NCBI GenBank assembly: GCA_025457915.1
Contig: JALOTL010000003.1
Span: 1-64,000 of the forward strand
Source: Spirochaetota bacterium
GTDB taxonomy: Bacteria; Spirochaetota; UBA4802; UBA5550
DNA: 64,000 nt
Reading direction: 5' to 3'
This document shows positions 32,600 through 41,699 of this stretch, in pieces. A program made the translations under genes and the position numbers. Position 1 is the stretch's first letter. Each line of letters begins with the position of its first letter. The notes beneath the pieces were generated by a model. The model searched no databases. It worked only from the letters and a program-made list of their open reading frames with translations, and had not been told where the DNA came from.

Positions 32600-33647
32600 G
32601 GTTCTGGTTGTAGACGATTCCTCTCTTGTAAGAAAGATAACAACCGATATTCTGGAAAGCGATCCGATGATAAAAGTCATCGGTACGGCCAACAACGGAA
32701 AGACCGCCATCTTCAAGAACACCAAGCTCAATCCGGACGTAATAACGATGGACATAGAGATGCCCATCATGGACGGTCTTGCCGCGCTCAGGTATATCAT
32801 TGAAACCAACCCGAAGCCTGTGATAATGATGAGCGTGCTCACGCAGCACGGCGCCGAGGCGACCTTCAAGGCCCTGGAGTACGGGGCGGTAGACTTCATA
32901 CCAAAACCCTCTTCACTGTTGTCCCTGACGCTGGAGGAGATCGGGAGTCTGCTCATATCGAAGGTCAAGTCGGTTTATCATTCCAAGATCAGCACCTCGA
33001 GAAAATCATCCGGCGATGGTTCCGGCGATCCACGGTCACCATTGGAAAAACGGCTTAAAATGTTCGATAAGGGGGAAACGAGCAGCAAGATTATAGGGAT
33101 CGGCACTTCGACCGGCGGGCCTTCGGCGCTCATAAATATATTCGAAAGCATGCCCGCGAACTTTCCCTCCCCGGTGGTCGTGGTCCAGCATATGCCCGAG
33201 GGTTTTACAAAGGCGTTTTCGGAAAGACTGGACAGCAGTTCCCAGCTCAGGGTGAAGGAGGCCGAGGATGGAGATCCCGTCAATCCCGGATGGGGTTATA
33301 TCGCACCCGGTCATTCTCATATAAGAGTCGAGAACCGCAGCAATGTAAAATACATAAGGGTTTTCAAAGGCGATAAGGTTTCCGGGCACATGCCGTCCAT
33401 AGATGTTTTGTTCAACTCCCTTGCCGAGGAATGCGGGGACAACACCATAGGGGTAATAATGACCGGCATGGGTAAAGACGGTGCCGAGGGCATCCTCAAA
33501 ATAAAAAAATCCGGCGGCCGTACAATAGCCCAGGACGAGAATACATCGGTTGTTTATGGAATGAACAGGGTGGCTGTACAGCTCGGAGCGATTGACGAGG
33601 TTTTGCCATTGTATGAAATTCCAAAAAAAATAGTTGAATATATATGA
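32583..33647 (+). CDS. cheB: Chemotaxis methylesterase/glutaminase CheB
   Basis: CheB demethylates receptors and deamidates glutamines when phosphorylated by CheA. The receiver domain (1-120) has VVDDSSLVRK, the phospho-acceptor D57 in ITMDIEMPIMDG, and the KP pair in FIPKP. The C-terminal esterase domain has GIGTSTGGPSAL (catalytic Ser), VVVQHMPEGFT (His) and VIMTGMGKDGAEG (Asp). Length 354 aa is normal. The start overlaps cheA by 17 bp. The matching methyltransferase CheR is not encoded nearby. Confidence 0.96.
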   Translation: MADQIKVLVVDDSSLVRKITTDILESDPMIKVIGTANNGKTAIFKNTKLNPDVITMDIEMPIMDGLAALRYIIETNPKPVIMMSVLTQHGAEATFKALEYGAVDFIPKPSSLLSLTLEEIGSLLISKVKSVYHSKISTSRKSSGDGSGDPRSPLEKRLKMFDKGETSSKIIGIGTSTGGPSALINIFESMPANFPSPVVVVQHMPEGFTKAFSERLDSSSQLRVKEAEDGDPVNPGWGYIAPGHSHIRVENRSNVKYIRVFKGDKVSGHMPSIDVLFNSLAEECGDNTIGVIMTGMGKDGAEGILKIKKSGGRTIAQDENTSVVYGMNRVAVQLGAIDEVLPLYEIPKKIVEYI

Positions 33648-33860
33648 GATGTAATAGTATAATGACCCTGTAGATAATAAGATAATTTATTGAAAAAAAC
33701 TATTTTTTTTTATATATGTTTTATTTTATTAAATAATGTTGTTATCTTTTAGTAAAGATATGAAGAAGTTGCCCGGCATTTTTAATTTATTAGTTTATAA
33801 AAAAAGACGTTTCTTCGAAAATAAATATAGGTTCCATTCTAGTATTCATGGAGAACATTG

Positions 33861-34220
33861 ATGGCTAGGGTTTTAATAGTAGATGATGCAAAATTCATGA
33901 GAACACTGGTTAAGGACGCCCTGGTTCCTGCCGGTCATGAAATTGTCGGCGAAGCGGAAAACGGTATTGAGGCCGTTAATCTATATAAAAAATTGAAACC
34001 GGATCTAGTCACCATGGATATAACCATGAGGGAAAAGGACGGCATAGAGGCTGCTGAAGAGATTTTAACGATAGACACCAGTGCAAGAATAATAATGGTC
34101 ACCGCCCTCGGACAGGAAAACCTTCTTACTAAAGCCATAAAACTGGGAGTCAAGGATTTCGTCGTCAAACCTTTTCCCCCTGAAAGGCTGCAAAAAGCCG
34201 CCGAAAAAGCGCTTGCGTGA
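33861..34220 (+). CDS. cheY: CheY-like response regulator
   Basis: A stand-alone receiver of 119 residues: VLIVDDAKFMR at the acidic pocket, phospho-acceptor D53 in LVTMDITM, T in IMVTAL and the conserved lysine in FVVKPF. The usual MPxMDG turn is MREKDG, so the proline is replaced by arginine. Located 213 bp after cheB, preceded by an A+T-rich stretch in which I see no further gene, and ended by a strong terminator, so it is probably transcribed apart. The ATG at 33861 has GGAGA eight bases upstream. Confidence 0.88.
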   Translation: MARVLIVDDAKFMRTLVKDALVPAGHEIVGEAENGIEAVNLYKKLKPDLVTMDITMREKDGIEAAEEILTIDTSARIIMVTALGQENLLTKAIKLGVKDFVVKPFPPERLQKAAEKALA

Positions 34221-34243
34221 TTTGATATTTTACTTGATCGTAT

Positions 34244-34276
34244 AAAAACCCCTCTTGACAAAAAGAGGGGTTTTTG
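34244..34276 (+). terminator. Intrinsic terminator after cheY
   Basis: A 13-bp stem (AAAAACCCCTCTT with AAGAGGGGTTTTT) and a GACAAA loop with T-rich tail, starting 24 bp after the cheY stop. Confidence 0.92.
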
Positions 34277-34310
34277 TTTTATTTTCCAATGAATTAAACG
34301 GACCTTCTTT

Positions 34311-35069
34311 ATGCCCGAAGAAACTAACCAATCCATGTCCAATGAGGACAGATATCTTCTGCACATCGAAAATTTCGATGGGCCGCTCGATCTTCTCTGG
34401 GAGCTGATCAAAAAATCCAAAATCGACATAACCGAGGTCTCGATATCGCACATAACTGAACAGTATATTTCCTATCTGAAGCTCATGGAAAGCCTGAACA
34501 TCAAGATCGCGACGGATTTCATCAGGATGGCTTCAGAGCTGCTTTATTACAAGAGCAGGGCGCTTCTGCCGGCATCTGAGATGGAGGATGAATATTTTGT
34601 TCCGCCCCTGCCGCCGGAACTTATAAAAAAACTGCTTGAATTCAAACAGTTCCAGAAGGCCTCTCTCGATATGAAAGGACTGTACGATAGCCAGACAAAT
34701 ATTTTTTCAAGGACCAGCGATTTAAGCGGGATAATAGGCGAAGAGGAATATATTGAGGTGACGCTGTTTGACCTGCTGGGCGCCTTTGCGAGGGTCATGG
34801 AATCCGTTGCGACCGTTGAAAAGGAAGAAATTATATTCGACGAAGTCCTGGTAAGCGACAGGATAGAACACATAACGGGATTGCTCAAGGAGAGGGACTC
34901 GATATTATTCGAGGAAATATTCTCCGGCTCGCCCAACAGGGCTGAAATAGTTGCATCATTTCTCGCGACACTTGAAATGACGAAAACCTCCCTGATAAAG
35001 ATAATGCAGCACAGGGTTTTCGGCAGTATAAGGATTTTAAGGAATTTTACAGTTCAAAGCCTCAGTTGA
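34311..35069 (+). CDS. scpA: Segregation and condensation protein ScpA
   Basis: ScpA is the kleisin that bridges Smc heads. The N-terminal motif FDGPLDLLWELIKKSKIDI and ATDFIRMASELLYYKSRALL are diagnostic, and the C-terminal winged-helix region ends FTVQSLS. Length 252 aa is normal. It is first in the run scpA-scpB-pheA-tyrA-cmk-rpsA. The scpB start lies 17 bp after its stop. Confidence 0.95.
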   Translation: MPEETNQSMSNEDRYLLHIENFDGPLDLLWELIKKSKIDITEVSISHITEQYISYLKLMESLNIKIATDFIRMASELLYYKSRALLPASEMEDEYFVPPLPPELIKKLLEFKQFQKASLDMKGLYDSQTNIFSRTSDLSGIIGEEEYIEVTLFDLLGAFARVMESVATVEKEEIIFDEVLVSDRIEHITGLLKERDSILFEEIFSGSPNRAEIVASFLATLEMTKTSLIKIMQHRVFGSIRILRNFTVQSLS

Positions 35070-35086
35070 TATGCAGGTTGATTGTT

Positions 35087-35728
35087 ATGAGTGAAGAAGA
35101 CAAAACGAATGAAATGAAAGGCGGTGCGGTTGATCAGGATGAAGAGGCGACACTTTTCCCTGATGAAAGCGGCTCAATGGATGTTTCGGGGAATGAGTCT
35201 TCGGTAAAAGGACTCTTCGAGGCGGTACTGTTCCTGAGCAACGAACCCCTTACCACCGCTTTTTTTGAGAAGACCTTCTCCGTCGACAGGACCCAGGTCA
35301 AGATCATCCTTGATTCACTGGTCGATGAATACGAAGAAAGAGAGGGCGGGATAAAGCTTTCAGAGATATCCAACGGGTATCAGTTTGTGACCGATTCCAT
35401 ATACGCGGACCAGATCAGGCGCGCGCTGGGATTCAAGAGGAGGGAGAGCCTGACAAAAGGAATGCTGGAGACCCTTTCCATAATAGCATACAGGCAGCCC
35501 GTCGTACTTGCCGAGATTGAAGAGCTCAGGGGCGTATCGTCCAGGCTTATGGTGGCCAATCTCATGAAGAAGAACCTTGTGAGGCCGGTCGGGAGAAAGG
35601 AACTGCCGGGAAGGCCGCTGGCCTACGGCACCACGGACGATTTCCTGAAGTATTTCGGCCTGAACAGGCTTACAGACCTGCCGAAGCTTTCAGAAATCAA
35701 GGAATTTTCCTTTGAGGGCGAGGAATAA
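35087..35728 (+). CDS. scpB: Segregation and condensation protein ScpB
   Basis: ScpB dimerises and binds ScpA in the condensin complex. After an acidic 40-residue tail the two winged-helix domains run from KGLFEAVLFLSNEPLTTAFF to TLSIIAYRQPVVLAEIEELRG and ELPGRPLAYGTTDDFLKYFGL, both typical. The start ATG 35087 is chosen over an upstream TTG that overlaps scpA. Product is 213 aa. Confidence 0.95.
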   Translation: MSEEDKTNEMKGGAVDQDEEATLFPDESGSMDVSGNESSVKGLFEAVLFLSNEPLTTAFFEKTFSVDRTQVKIILDSLVDEYEEREGGIKLSEISNGYQFVTDSIYADQIRRALGFKRRESLTKGMLETLSIIAYRQPVVLAEIEELRGVSSRLMVANLMKKNLVRPVGRKELPGRPLAYGTTDDFLKYFGLNRLTDLPKLSEIKEFSFEGEE

Positions 35729-35729
35729 A

Positions 35730-36773
35730 ATGGCTGAAAACAATGACCTGGACAGACGGATAATTGGCCTGCTGTCGAAAAGAGCCGGGGAGCTGATCGG
35801 CGGATTCAAGGCGAAAGCCGGTTCACCGGATATTTTTGATCCGGGGGAGAGGGATGCCATATTCAGAGCCGTTGAAGAATGCAGCGCCGGCCCGCTGAGC
35901 GCCGAATTCATGAAGAAGCTTTACACGGACCTGCTTTCATTCTGCATGGATTCCGTTATGCCGGTCAGGGTGGCCTATCTGGGGCCGGAGGGAACCTTTG
36001 CGAACATCGCGCTTAAAGAGGTTTTTGGCGATTATGCAAAGGAGCTCCCCCAGAAAACTATATCGGATGTTTTCCGCGAGGTTGAATCCGGCAGCGCTTC
36101 CTTCGGCGTGGTCCCCATAGAAAACAGCACTGAGGGGGCCGTTACCTACACGATGGATGAACTCCTCGAAACCAGCCTGAGGATAATATCCGAAAAATAC
36201 GTCAGGATATCCCTGTGCCTTGTTTCGCTTTCCGAAGACCCGGATAAAATAAAAAAAGTATATTCCCACCCGCAGCCCCTGGGGCAGTGCAAGGGGTGGC
36301 TCAAGAACAATCTCCCGAACGCCGACGTCCAGGGGGTTGATTCGACATCCGAGGCCGCCAGGCTTGCAATGGGAGATCCCGAAACGGCCGCGGTCGCGTC
36401 TCATCTTGCGGCCAAGATCTACGGCCTCAATATTATTGAAAGCGGCATAGAGGATGTCCGTCAGAATTTTACCAGGTTTTTCATAATGGGGGAAAGGGAC
36501 AACGCCCCCACCGGGGAGGACAAGACCTCGATCGTTTGCGCTGTAAAGGACAGCCCCGGGGCCCTTCTCGGACTTCTCACGCCTTTCAGCAGTGCCGGGA
36601 TCAACATGACCAGGATAGAGTCAAGGCCCGACAAGAAAAAGATGTGGGCGTATAATTTTTTCATTGACTTCATCGGACATAAGGATGATAGGGTGGTGGT
36701 CGGAGCCCTGGAGGAGATGAAAAACGAAACGCTGTTTCTGAAGATCCTCGGCTCGTATCCCATTGGCAGCTGA
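35730..36773 (+). CDS. pheA: Bifunctional chorismate mutase/prephenate dehydratase (P-protein)
   Basis: The enzyme makes phenylpyruvate from chorismate. Residues 1-80 resemble an AroQ-type mutase (DRRIIGLLSKRAGELI, GPLSAEFMKKLY). The dehydratase domain follows: VAYLGPEGTFANIA, FGVVPIENSTEGAV and the catalytic NFTRFFIMG. A C-terminal ACT domain (TSIVCAVKDSPGALLGLL, GINMTRIESRP) would give phenylalanine feedback control. Length 347 aa is typical. Start at 35730 sits one base after scpB and has GAGGA upstream. Confidence 0.95.
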   Translation: MAENNDLDRRIIGLLSKRAGELIGGFKAKAGSPDIFDPGERDAIFRAVEECSAGPLSAEFMKKLYTDLLSFCMDSVMPVRVAYLGPEGTFANIALKEVFGDYAKELPQKTISDVFREVESGSASFGVVPIENSTEGAVTYTMDELLETSLRIISEKYVRISLCLVSLSEDPDKIKKVYSHPQPLGQCKGWLKNNLPNADVQGVDSTSEAARLAMGDPETAAVASHLAAKIYGLNIIESGIEDVRQNFTRFFIMGERDNAPTGEDKTSIVCAVKDSPGALLGLLTPFSSAGINMTRIESRPDKKKMWAYNFFIDFIGHKDDRVVVGALEEMKNETLFLKILGSYPIGS

Positions 36774-36818
36774 CTCCACCCGCCTTTGGGCGCATCCATT
36801 GTCATCGGATTTAATAAA

Positions 36819-37691
36819 ATGGGTTTTGAAAAAATAGCCGTATTCGGTCTGGGACTTCTCGGCGGTTCCGTCTGCAGGAAAATCAAATCAATAAAACCGG
36901 ACGTCCGAATATCCGCGTACGGCAGGGACATAAAAAAGCTCGAACAGGCCCGTGGAAACGGTCCGGTGGATTTCTGCGATACCATGGACCGGGCGTCCCT
37001 CGAAGGCATTGACCTCGCAATAGTTTCGACACCCGTGGTTTCTTCCATGGAAATCATAAAAAATCTTCTTTCCAGGACCGATTTGAAAGACGAAGCAATA
37101 ATCATCGATGTCGGAAGCGTCAAGGCCGGAATCATAAGGGCGATTGAAGGACATCCATCGTCGTCCAGGTTTATCGGGTGCCATCCCATGGCCGGTTCTG
37201 AAAAAATCGGTTATAATTACAGCAGGCCTGATCTGTACGAAGGGGCGTCAGTCATCATTACCCCGCATAAAAAAAATCTTGAGCGCGACATCGAAAGGAT
37301 AAAGGATTTCTGGGAAATGATGGGCGCCAATGTTTTTACTGTAAGCCCCGAGATGCACGATCTGTGCGTAACCTATACCAGCCACCTGCCACATATCATA
37401 TCGGCGGCGCTGATGAGGCTTTTTGAATCCTTTGCTTCGAATGGTACAGGTTTTGACACGGTCATTCCATTCATCGGCAACGGGTTCCGTGACGTTACCC
37501 GGATCGCATCCAGCTCGCCCGAAATGTGGAGGGACATAGTGGAACTGAATCCGGAAAACATATCGGATTCCATCGGGCTGTTCATTGATGAACTCGACAG
37601 GTTCCGCAAGCTGATTTCGGACCGCGCTGATGCAGGTTCGATAGAAAAATTTTTCACGGAATCAAAGAATTGCAGGGACAGGATCAAGTGA
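36819..37691 (+). CDS. tyrA: Prephenate dehydrogenase
   Basis: TyrA oxidises prephenate to hydroxyphenylpyruvate for tyrosine. The NAD-binding motif is AVFGLGLLGGSVCRKI. Downstream are VDVGSVKAGI, FIGCHPMAGSEKIG and the catalytic histidine in VTYTSHLPHII. I choose ATG 36819, giving MGFEKIAVFGLG like other TyrA, over a TTG at 36786. Product is 290 aa with no ACT domain. It overlaps cmk by GTGA. An aroA gene often follows in related orders but is missing. Confidence 0.93.
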   Translation: MGFEKIAVFGLGLLGGSVCRKIKSIKPDVRISAYGRDIKKLEQARGNGPVDFCDTMDRASLEGIDLAIVSTPVVSSMEIIKNLLSRTDLKDEAIIIDVGSVKAGIIRAIEGHPSSSRFIGCHPMAGSEKIGYNYSRPDLYEGASVIITPHKKNLERDIERIKDFWEMMGANVFTVSPEMHDLCVTYTSHLPHIISAALMRLFESFASNGTGFDTVIPFIGNGFRDVTRIASSSPEMWRDIVELNPENISDSIGLFIDELDRFRKLISDRADAGSIEKFFTESKNCRDRIK

Positions 37692-38362
37692 AGAAGATTG
37701 TAGTGGCCGTAGACGGCCCAGCCGGCTCGGGTAAGAGCAGTGTCTCCAAACATGTGGCGGTCGATCTCGGGCTGAAATATATTGATTCAGGCGCGATATA
37801 CAGGGCTGTAACGCTTTTTTTTCTTGAAAAGGAAGGGGCTCTTGCAAAAGGCTCTGACCTGTCCGGTGTGCTGGAAAAGATCAATATCGATCAGGATTTT
37901 CAGTCCGACGGGACCTCGAAAACGTATTTGAACGGCAGGGACGTTTCGGATCTAATCAGGGACGAGAGTATCAATAAAAGCATTGGCATAGTGTCCGACG
38001 ATCGCCGGGTGAGGGATTTCGTCAATTCCCTGTTGCGGGAATGGGCGGGCAACGGATCTATAATCATGGACGGCAGGGATATAGGGACCGTTGTTTTTCC
38101 CGGCGCCGATTTGAAGATTTACCTGGACGCTTCGATCGAGGTCAGGGCCGAAAGAAGGATTCTGGAGTATAGGGAGTCGGGAAAATATCTTGACGAAAAT
38201 GAAGTCAAAAACCAGATTATACTCAGGGACGGACAGGATGGCAAACGTCCTTACGGCAGGCTGGTCAGGGCGGATGACGCGATATATATCGATACCTCTG
38301 ATCTAAACCAGGCTGAGGTCGAATCCATGATTAAAAGGCTTGTCGAGGATAAAACAGCGTAG
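37688..38362 (+). CDS. cmk: Cytidylate kinase
   Basis: Cmk phosphorylates CMP and dCMP. The P-loop is VAVDGPAGSGKSSVSK, followed by YIDSGAIYRAVTLF, GRDIGTVVFP and RAERRILEYRESG. Length 224 aa is normal. The GTG start at 37688 overlaps the tyrA stop (GTGA) and has AGGA upstream. Its position just before rpsA is conserved in many bacteria. Confidence 0.96.
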   Translation: MKKIVVAVDGPAGSGKSSVSKHVAVDLGLKYIDSGAIYRAVTLFFLEKEGALAKGSDLSGVLEKINIDQDFQSDGTSKTYLNGRDVSDLIRDESINKSIGIVSDDRRVRDFVNSLLREWAGNGSIIMDGRDIGTVVFPGADLKIYLDASIEVRAERRILEYRESGKYLDENEVKNQIILRDGQDGKRPYGRLVRADDAIYIDTSDLNQAEVESMIKRLVEDKTA

Positions 38363-38438
38363 AAGATCACTGCCGGAACCGATTTGGTAAACTTTGATTA
38401 TCAGCTCTTCAAATAGACATAACAATAGGTGGACGGAT

Positions 38439-40106
38439 ATGGACAATGTAACGCATGAAATCGGCGAATCCATCGACATGGAACATGTCGCCGATTCGGC
38501 TCTTGACGATATTCAACCCGGGCAGCTCGTAAAGGGCGAGATCGTTACTATAGACAATGATTTTGTTTATGTAAATGTCGGGACCAAGTCCGACGGCAGG
38601 GTGCCTATTGAGGAGTTCGATGAGAAGCCGGGTGTCGGTTCGGAGATTTATGTCGTTTTGCAGAGCAAAAGATTCGTGGACGGCATGTTCCAGTTTTCAA
38701 AAAAGGCCGCTGACGAGGAAAAGGGCTGGCAGGAGTTCATGCAGTGGTACGGCCAGGGAAACAAACAGATAAAAGGCAGGATCACAAGCTCAACCGGCAA
38801 CGGTAAAATCATATCCTGTATGGGCGTTACGGCCTTTCTTCCTTTTTCTCTGACGGGAGATCTGAAAAACAGGGGCCAGTCTGATGATGAATATACGTTC
38901 AATATAAAAAGCCTCGATGAAAAAAAGAAATCGATAATAGTGTCCAGGAAGGATTATCTGGATGAGGAGCACAGGAACAGGTGGGATAGTTTTTCTTCCA
39001 AATACAATGTCGGGGACATAGTGAAGGGAACCCCAGTTAAATTCGTCGAATTCGGCGTTTTTGTGAGGATAGACGGGATCGACGGCCTTCTTCACCGGAA
39101 CGACATGTCATGGAAAAAGGTGTTCAAGCAGAGAAAGATAGTCAAAATCGGCGAGGAAAGGGATTTTCTGATACTGGACATCAACAGGGAAGAAGGAAAA
39201 ATATCCCTCGGTCTGAAGCAGCTCATGTCTGATCCGTGGCTAAATATAAATGACAGGTTCAATAACGGAGATACGGTTTCCGGGGTCGTCGTGACCATAA
39301 CCGGTTATGGCGCTTTCGTTGAAATCGAGGACGGCGTCGAAGGTTTCGTCAATGTAAACGATCTGAGATGGTCGAAGATGGCCGTAAACCCGAAGGACAT
39401 ACTGAAAAAGGGACAGAAATACGATTTCAAGATCCTGGGAATAAACCAGGATGAAAAGAAGCTTTTCCTCGGATACAAACAGCTTGTATCCAATCCATGG
39501 GAATCGATAGTCGAAAGGTATCCTGCCGGATCCATCCACAGGAAGAGAATAAAAAAGATAGTCAAGTTCGGAATGTTCGTCGAGCTGGAAGACGATATCG
39601 ACGGATTGGTTCATATATCAGACGTGAGCTGGGATGAGAATTTAAAGGACCTGTCTTCGTTTTACAAGATAGGCGACGAGGTCGACATCAAGATCCTTGA
39701 TATAAAAAAGGACGAAATGAAGATAGCCTGCGGAATCAAGCAGTTGATCAAGTCGCCCTGGGAGATGATCAGCGATAAATATCCTCCGAGATCGAAGGTC
39801 GAGGGGACCGTTTCCGGAATCACGCCCTTCGGTATTTTTGTAAAAATCGAGGACAACGTCGAAGGCCTTGTGCACATCTCGGAGGTTTCCAGGAGAAGGA
39901 TCGACAACCTCGAGGAGCACTTCAAGGTCGGCGACAGGATAAGTGCCGTCATTCTCGGTGTGGACGTGGATAAAAAAAGGCTGTCGCTCAGCGTCAAGTC
40001 CTACGAGATCATTTCTGAAAAGGAAGAGTTCGACAAAATAATGAAGACCACCAAGCCCAATACTGTTACTCTGGGCGACATGGTGAATATTAAAATCGGA
40101 GAATGA
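38439..40106 (+). CDS. rpsA: 30S ribosomal protein S1
   Basis: S1 helps mRNA bind the small subunit. The 555-residue protein has six S1 RNA-binding repeats of about 70 residues, the last four very clear (for example GTPVKFVEFGVFVRIDGIDG, GVVVTITGYGAFVEIEDGVE and GTVSGITPFGIFVKIEDNVE). The N-terminal extension is acidic. The chosen ATG 38439 has AGGTGG upstream; an in-frame ATG at 38394 is less likely. Confidence 0.95.
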   Translation: MDNVTHEIGESIDMEHVADSALDDIQPGQLVKGEIVTIDNDFVYVNVGTKSDGRVPIEEFDEKPGVGSEIYVVLQSKRFVDGMFQFSKKAADEEKGWQEFMQWYGQGNKQIKGRITSSTGNGKIISCMGVTAFLPFSLTGDLKNRGQSDDEYTFNIKSLDEKKKSIIVSRKDYLDEEHRNRWDSFSSKYNVGDIVKGTPVKFVEFGVFVRIDGIDGLLHRNDMSWKKVFKQRKIVKIGEERDFLILDINREEGKISLGLKQLMSDPWLNINDRFNNGDTVSGVVVTITGYGAFVEIEDGVEGFVNVNDLRWSKMAVNPKDILKKGQKYDFKILGINQDEKKLFLGYKQLVSNPWESIVERYPAGSIHRKRIKKIVKFGMFVELEDDIDGLVHISDVSWDENLKDLSSFYKIGDEVDIKILDIKKDEMKIACGIKQLIKSPWEMISDKYPPRSKVEGTVSGITPFGIFVKIEDNVEGLVHISEVSRRRIDNLEEHFKVGDRISAVILGVDVDKKRLSLSVKSYEIISEKEEFDKIMKTTKPNTVTLGDMVNIKIGE

Positions 40107-40113
40107 TTGAAAC

Positions 40114-40821
40114 ATGGGAAGGATCAACGTGGGCACCGGGGTCAGAAAGGACATAGATATAGGAAGCAGCTTCACCGAGAAGTTTCTCGTTGTCATTAAA
40201 GAATTTGTCATGGCAAACAGGAAGGCAGTGCTCTACGGCCTGATTGGACTGCTTGTAGTGATTATACTGGCAATGTCCGGCATAGTCTACCTTGACAGGG
40301 TTAATGAAGATAACCTGGTCAAATTTGAAAAGATAATGACTTCATACATGGAGCAGTCAGCCAGGGGAAACCTCGATGAAAAGAAAAGGGCCATTTCCGA
40401 GCTCAAGGCGTTCGCGGATTCGACGAGTTTTGGTGCTACTCACAAGCTTTCCTTCTATGCGCTCGGTAATATTTATTATGCAGAGAAAATGTACGGTGAG
40501 GCCGGTATCTATCTTATTAAGTTCGCCGATAAAGCACCGTCATCAGTATTCGCGCCGATGTCTCTTTTGAAGGCAGCCATCAGCGCCGAACAGAGGGGAG
40601 ATTTGAAATCAGCCATGGGCATCTACAACAGGCTCGAGGAGGATTATTCCGACAGTTTCATTTCCGACCAGATTTATTATAACATGGGCAGGTTATACGC
40701 GGCGAAGAAAGACGTCTTCAACGCGAAAAAATATTACCATAAGGTCATCGCGGCCTATCCCGGTTCGCTTTTCATGGAAAAAGCCAAGCGGAGACTTTTT
40801 CTCCTGGGCGGGGGAAAATAA
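40114..40821 (+). CDS. Membrane-anchored TPR protein
   Basis: 235 residues. One transmembrane segment (about 39-60, LYGLIGLLVVIILAMSGIVY) follows a 38-residue cytoplasmic start. The rest contains TPR-like helices, with YALGNIYYAEKMYGEAGIYL, AISAEQRGDLKSAMGIYNRL and YNMGRLYAAKKDVFNAKKYY. It resembles YfgM/BamD-type periplasmic TPR proteins in layout. It begins 7 bp after rpsA, so it is probably in the same transcript. A specific function is not assigned. Confidence 0.7.
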   Translation: MGRINVGTGVRKDIDIGSSFTEKFLVVIKEFVMANRKAVLYGLIGLLVVIILAMSGIVYLDRVNEDNLVKFEKIMTSYMEQSARGNLDEKKRAISELKAFADSTSFGATHKLSFYALGNIYYAEKMYGEAGIYLIKFADKAPSSVFAPMSLLKAAISAEQRGDLKSAMGIYNRLEEDYSDSFISDQIYYNMGRLYAAKKDVFNAKKYYHKVIAAYPGSLFMEKAKRRLFLLGGGK

Positions 40822-40939
40822 TTTCAACCTGCAGTCCGGCAAGGATATTTCATCTGAATATTTAAATCTTTCATGACCGGATGTTATTTCTGCCTCAAGT
40901 TTGAAATTTTTGATTTTTAATGTTATTTGTAAATTAATG

Positions 40940-40968
40940 TTGACAGATTCCGGGTTATTTATTGTAAA
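40940..40968 (+). promoter_or_regulatory. Promoter of rpmF
   Basis: TTGACA (40940-40945), 17 bp, TGTAAA (40963-40968), 37 bp before the rpmF start. Confidence 0.6.
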
Positions 40969-41005
40969 TCCACCATCCCGAATAACTTGATAACGGAGTT
41001 TAAAA

Positions 41006-41197
41006 GTGGCTGTACCAAAGAGAAGAAAATCCAAATCAAAAACCAGAATGAGGAGATCTCATGATGCCCTTCAGGTTCCCAATCTGAGACCATGCCCGAA
41101 ATGCGGCGCCTATAACCTTCCGCACAGGGTCTGCCCGGAATGCGGTTTTTATAAAGGACAACAGATCGTGGAAAAAAAGGTCAAAATCAAGGAATAA
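41006..41197 (+). CDS. rpmF: 50S ribosomal protein L32 (zinc-ribbon form)
   Basis: The 63-residue protein starts [20 protein letters not shown] and has four zinc-ligand cysteines in [20 protein letters not shown]. The cysteine form needs zinc, unlike the C-minus paralogues that replace it under zinc limitation. The start is GTG at 41006. Genes for fatty acid synthesis often follow rpmF. Here a terminator and then acpP follow. Confidence 0.96.
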   Translation: MAVPKRRKSKSKTRMRRSHDALQVPNLRPCPKCGAYNLPHRVCPECGFYKGQQIVEKKVKIKE

Positions 41198-41216
41198 AAT
41201 CAAGCAATCATTTATT

Positions 41217-41256
41217 AATAAAGAGGGGATGCCGGTTTGGGCATCCCCTCTTTATT
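41217..41256 (+). terminator. Intrinsic terminator after rpmF
   Basis: A 17-bp perfect stem (41217-41233 with 41240-41256) built on AGAGGGGATGCC / GGCATCCCCTCT with A/T flanks. The symmetric A and T flanks would let it act on both strands. Confidence 0.9.
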
Positions 41257-41297
41257 TACCGGGCATGGGAATGAGCCGGGACCGTTTTATTTATTTC

Positions 41298-41325
41298 TTG
41301 ACACCGGCCTTTTTTTTAATAATCT
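41298..41325 (+). promoter_or_regulatory. Promoter of acpP
   Basis: TTGACA (41298-41303), 16 bp, TAATCT (41320-41325), about 100 bp before acpP. Confidence 0.55.
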
Positions 41326-41430
41326 TTGGGTTGATGCCCGGCGCGTGAAGTTGTTCGATTCATTATGCGGCTGCGCGTCGGTCGGGTTTCATTCCATTCC
41401 ATTATTTTTTATTTTTTCGCGGAGAACAAC

Positions 41431-41664
41431 ATGAAGATCGATTTCGATAGAATAAAAAGAATAATAATAAAACAGCTGAATATCGATGAAGAGAGCGTCA
41501 CCATGGACGCCCTCTTCATCGATGATCTCGGAGCGGATTCGATAGATATGGTTGAGCTCGTTATTGCTTTCGAGACAGAGTTCGGCATCGATATACCGGA
41601 GAAGGATGCGGAAAAGCTTCTGAAAGTTGAGGATGTCGTCAAATACATTGAATCGAAGTTCTAA
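41431..41664 (+). CDS. acpP: Acyl carrier protein
   Basis: A 77-residue acidic helical protein with the phosphopantetheine attachment serine in DDLGADSIDMVELVIAFE. It carries growing acyl chains in fatty acid synthesis. ATG 41431 is chosen because the product then begins MKIDFDRIKRII at the usual place. It lies upstream of rnc as in many bacteria, but the fab genes are not here. Confidence 0.96.
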   Translation: MKIDFDRIKRIIIKQLNIDEESVTMDALFIDDLGADSIDMVELVIAFETEFGIDIPEKDAEKLLKVEDVVKYIESKF

Positions 41665-41699
41665 ACGTCTTAGGTATCCGATCATTTCATGGGGCGGTT

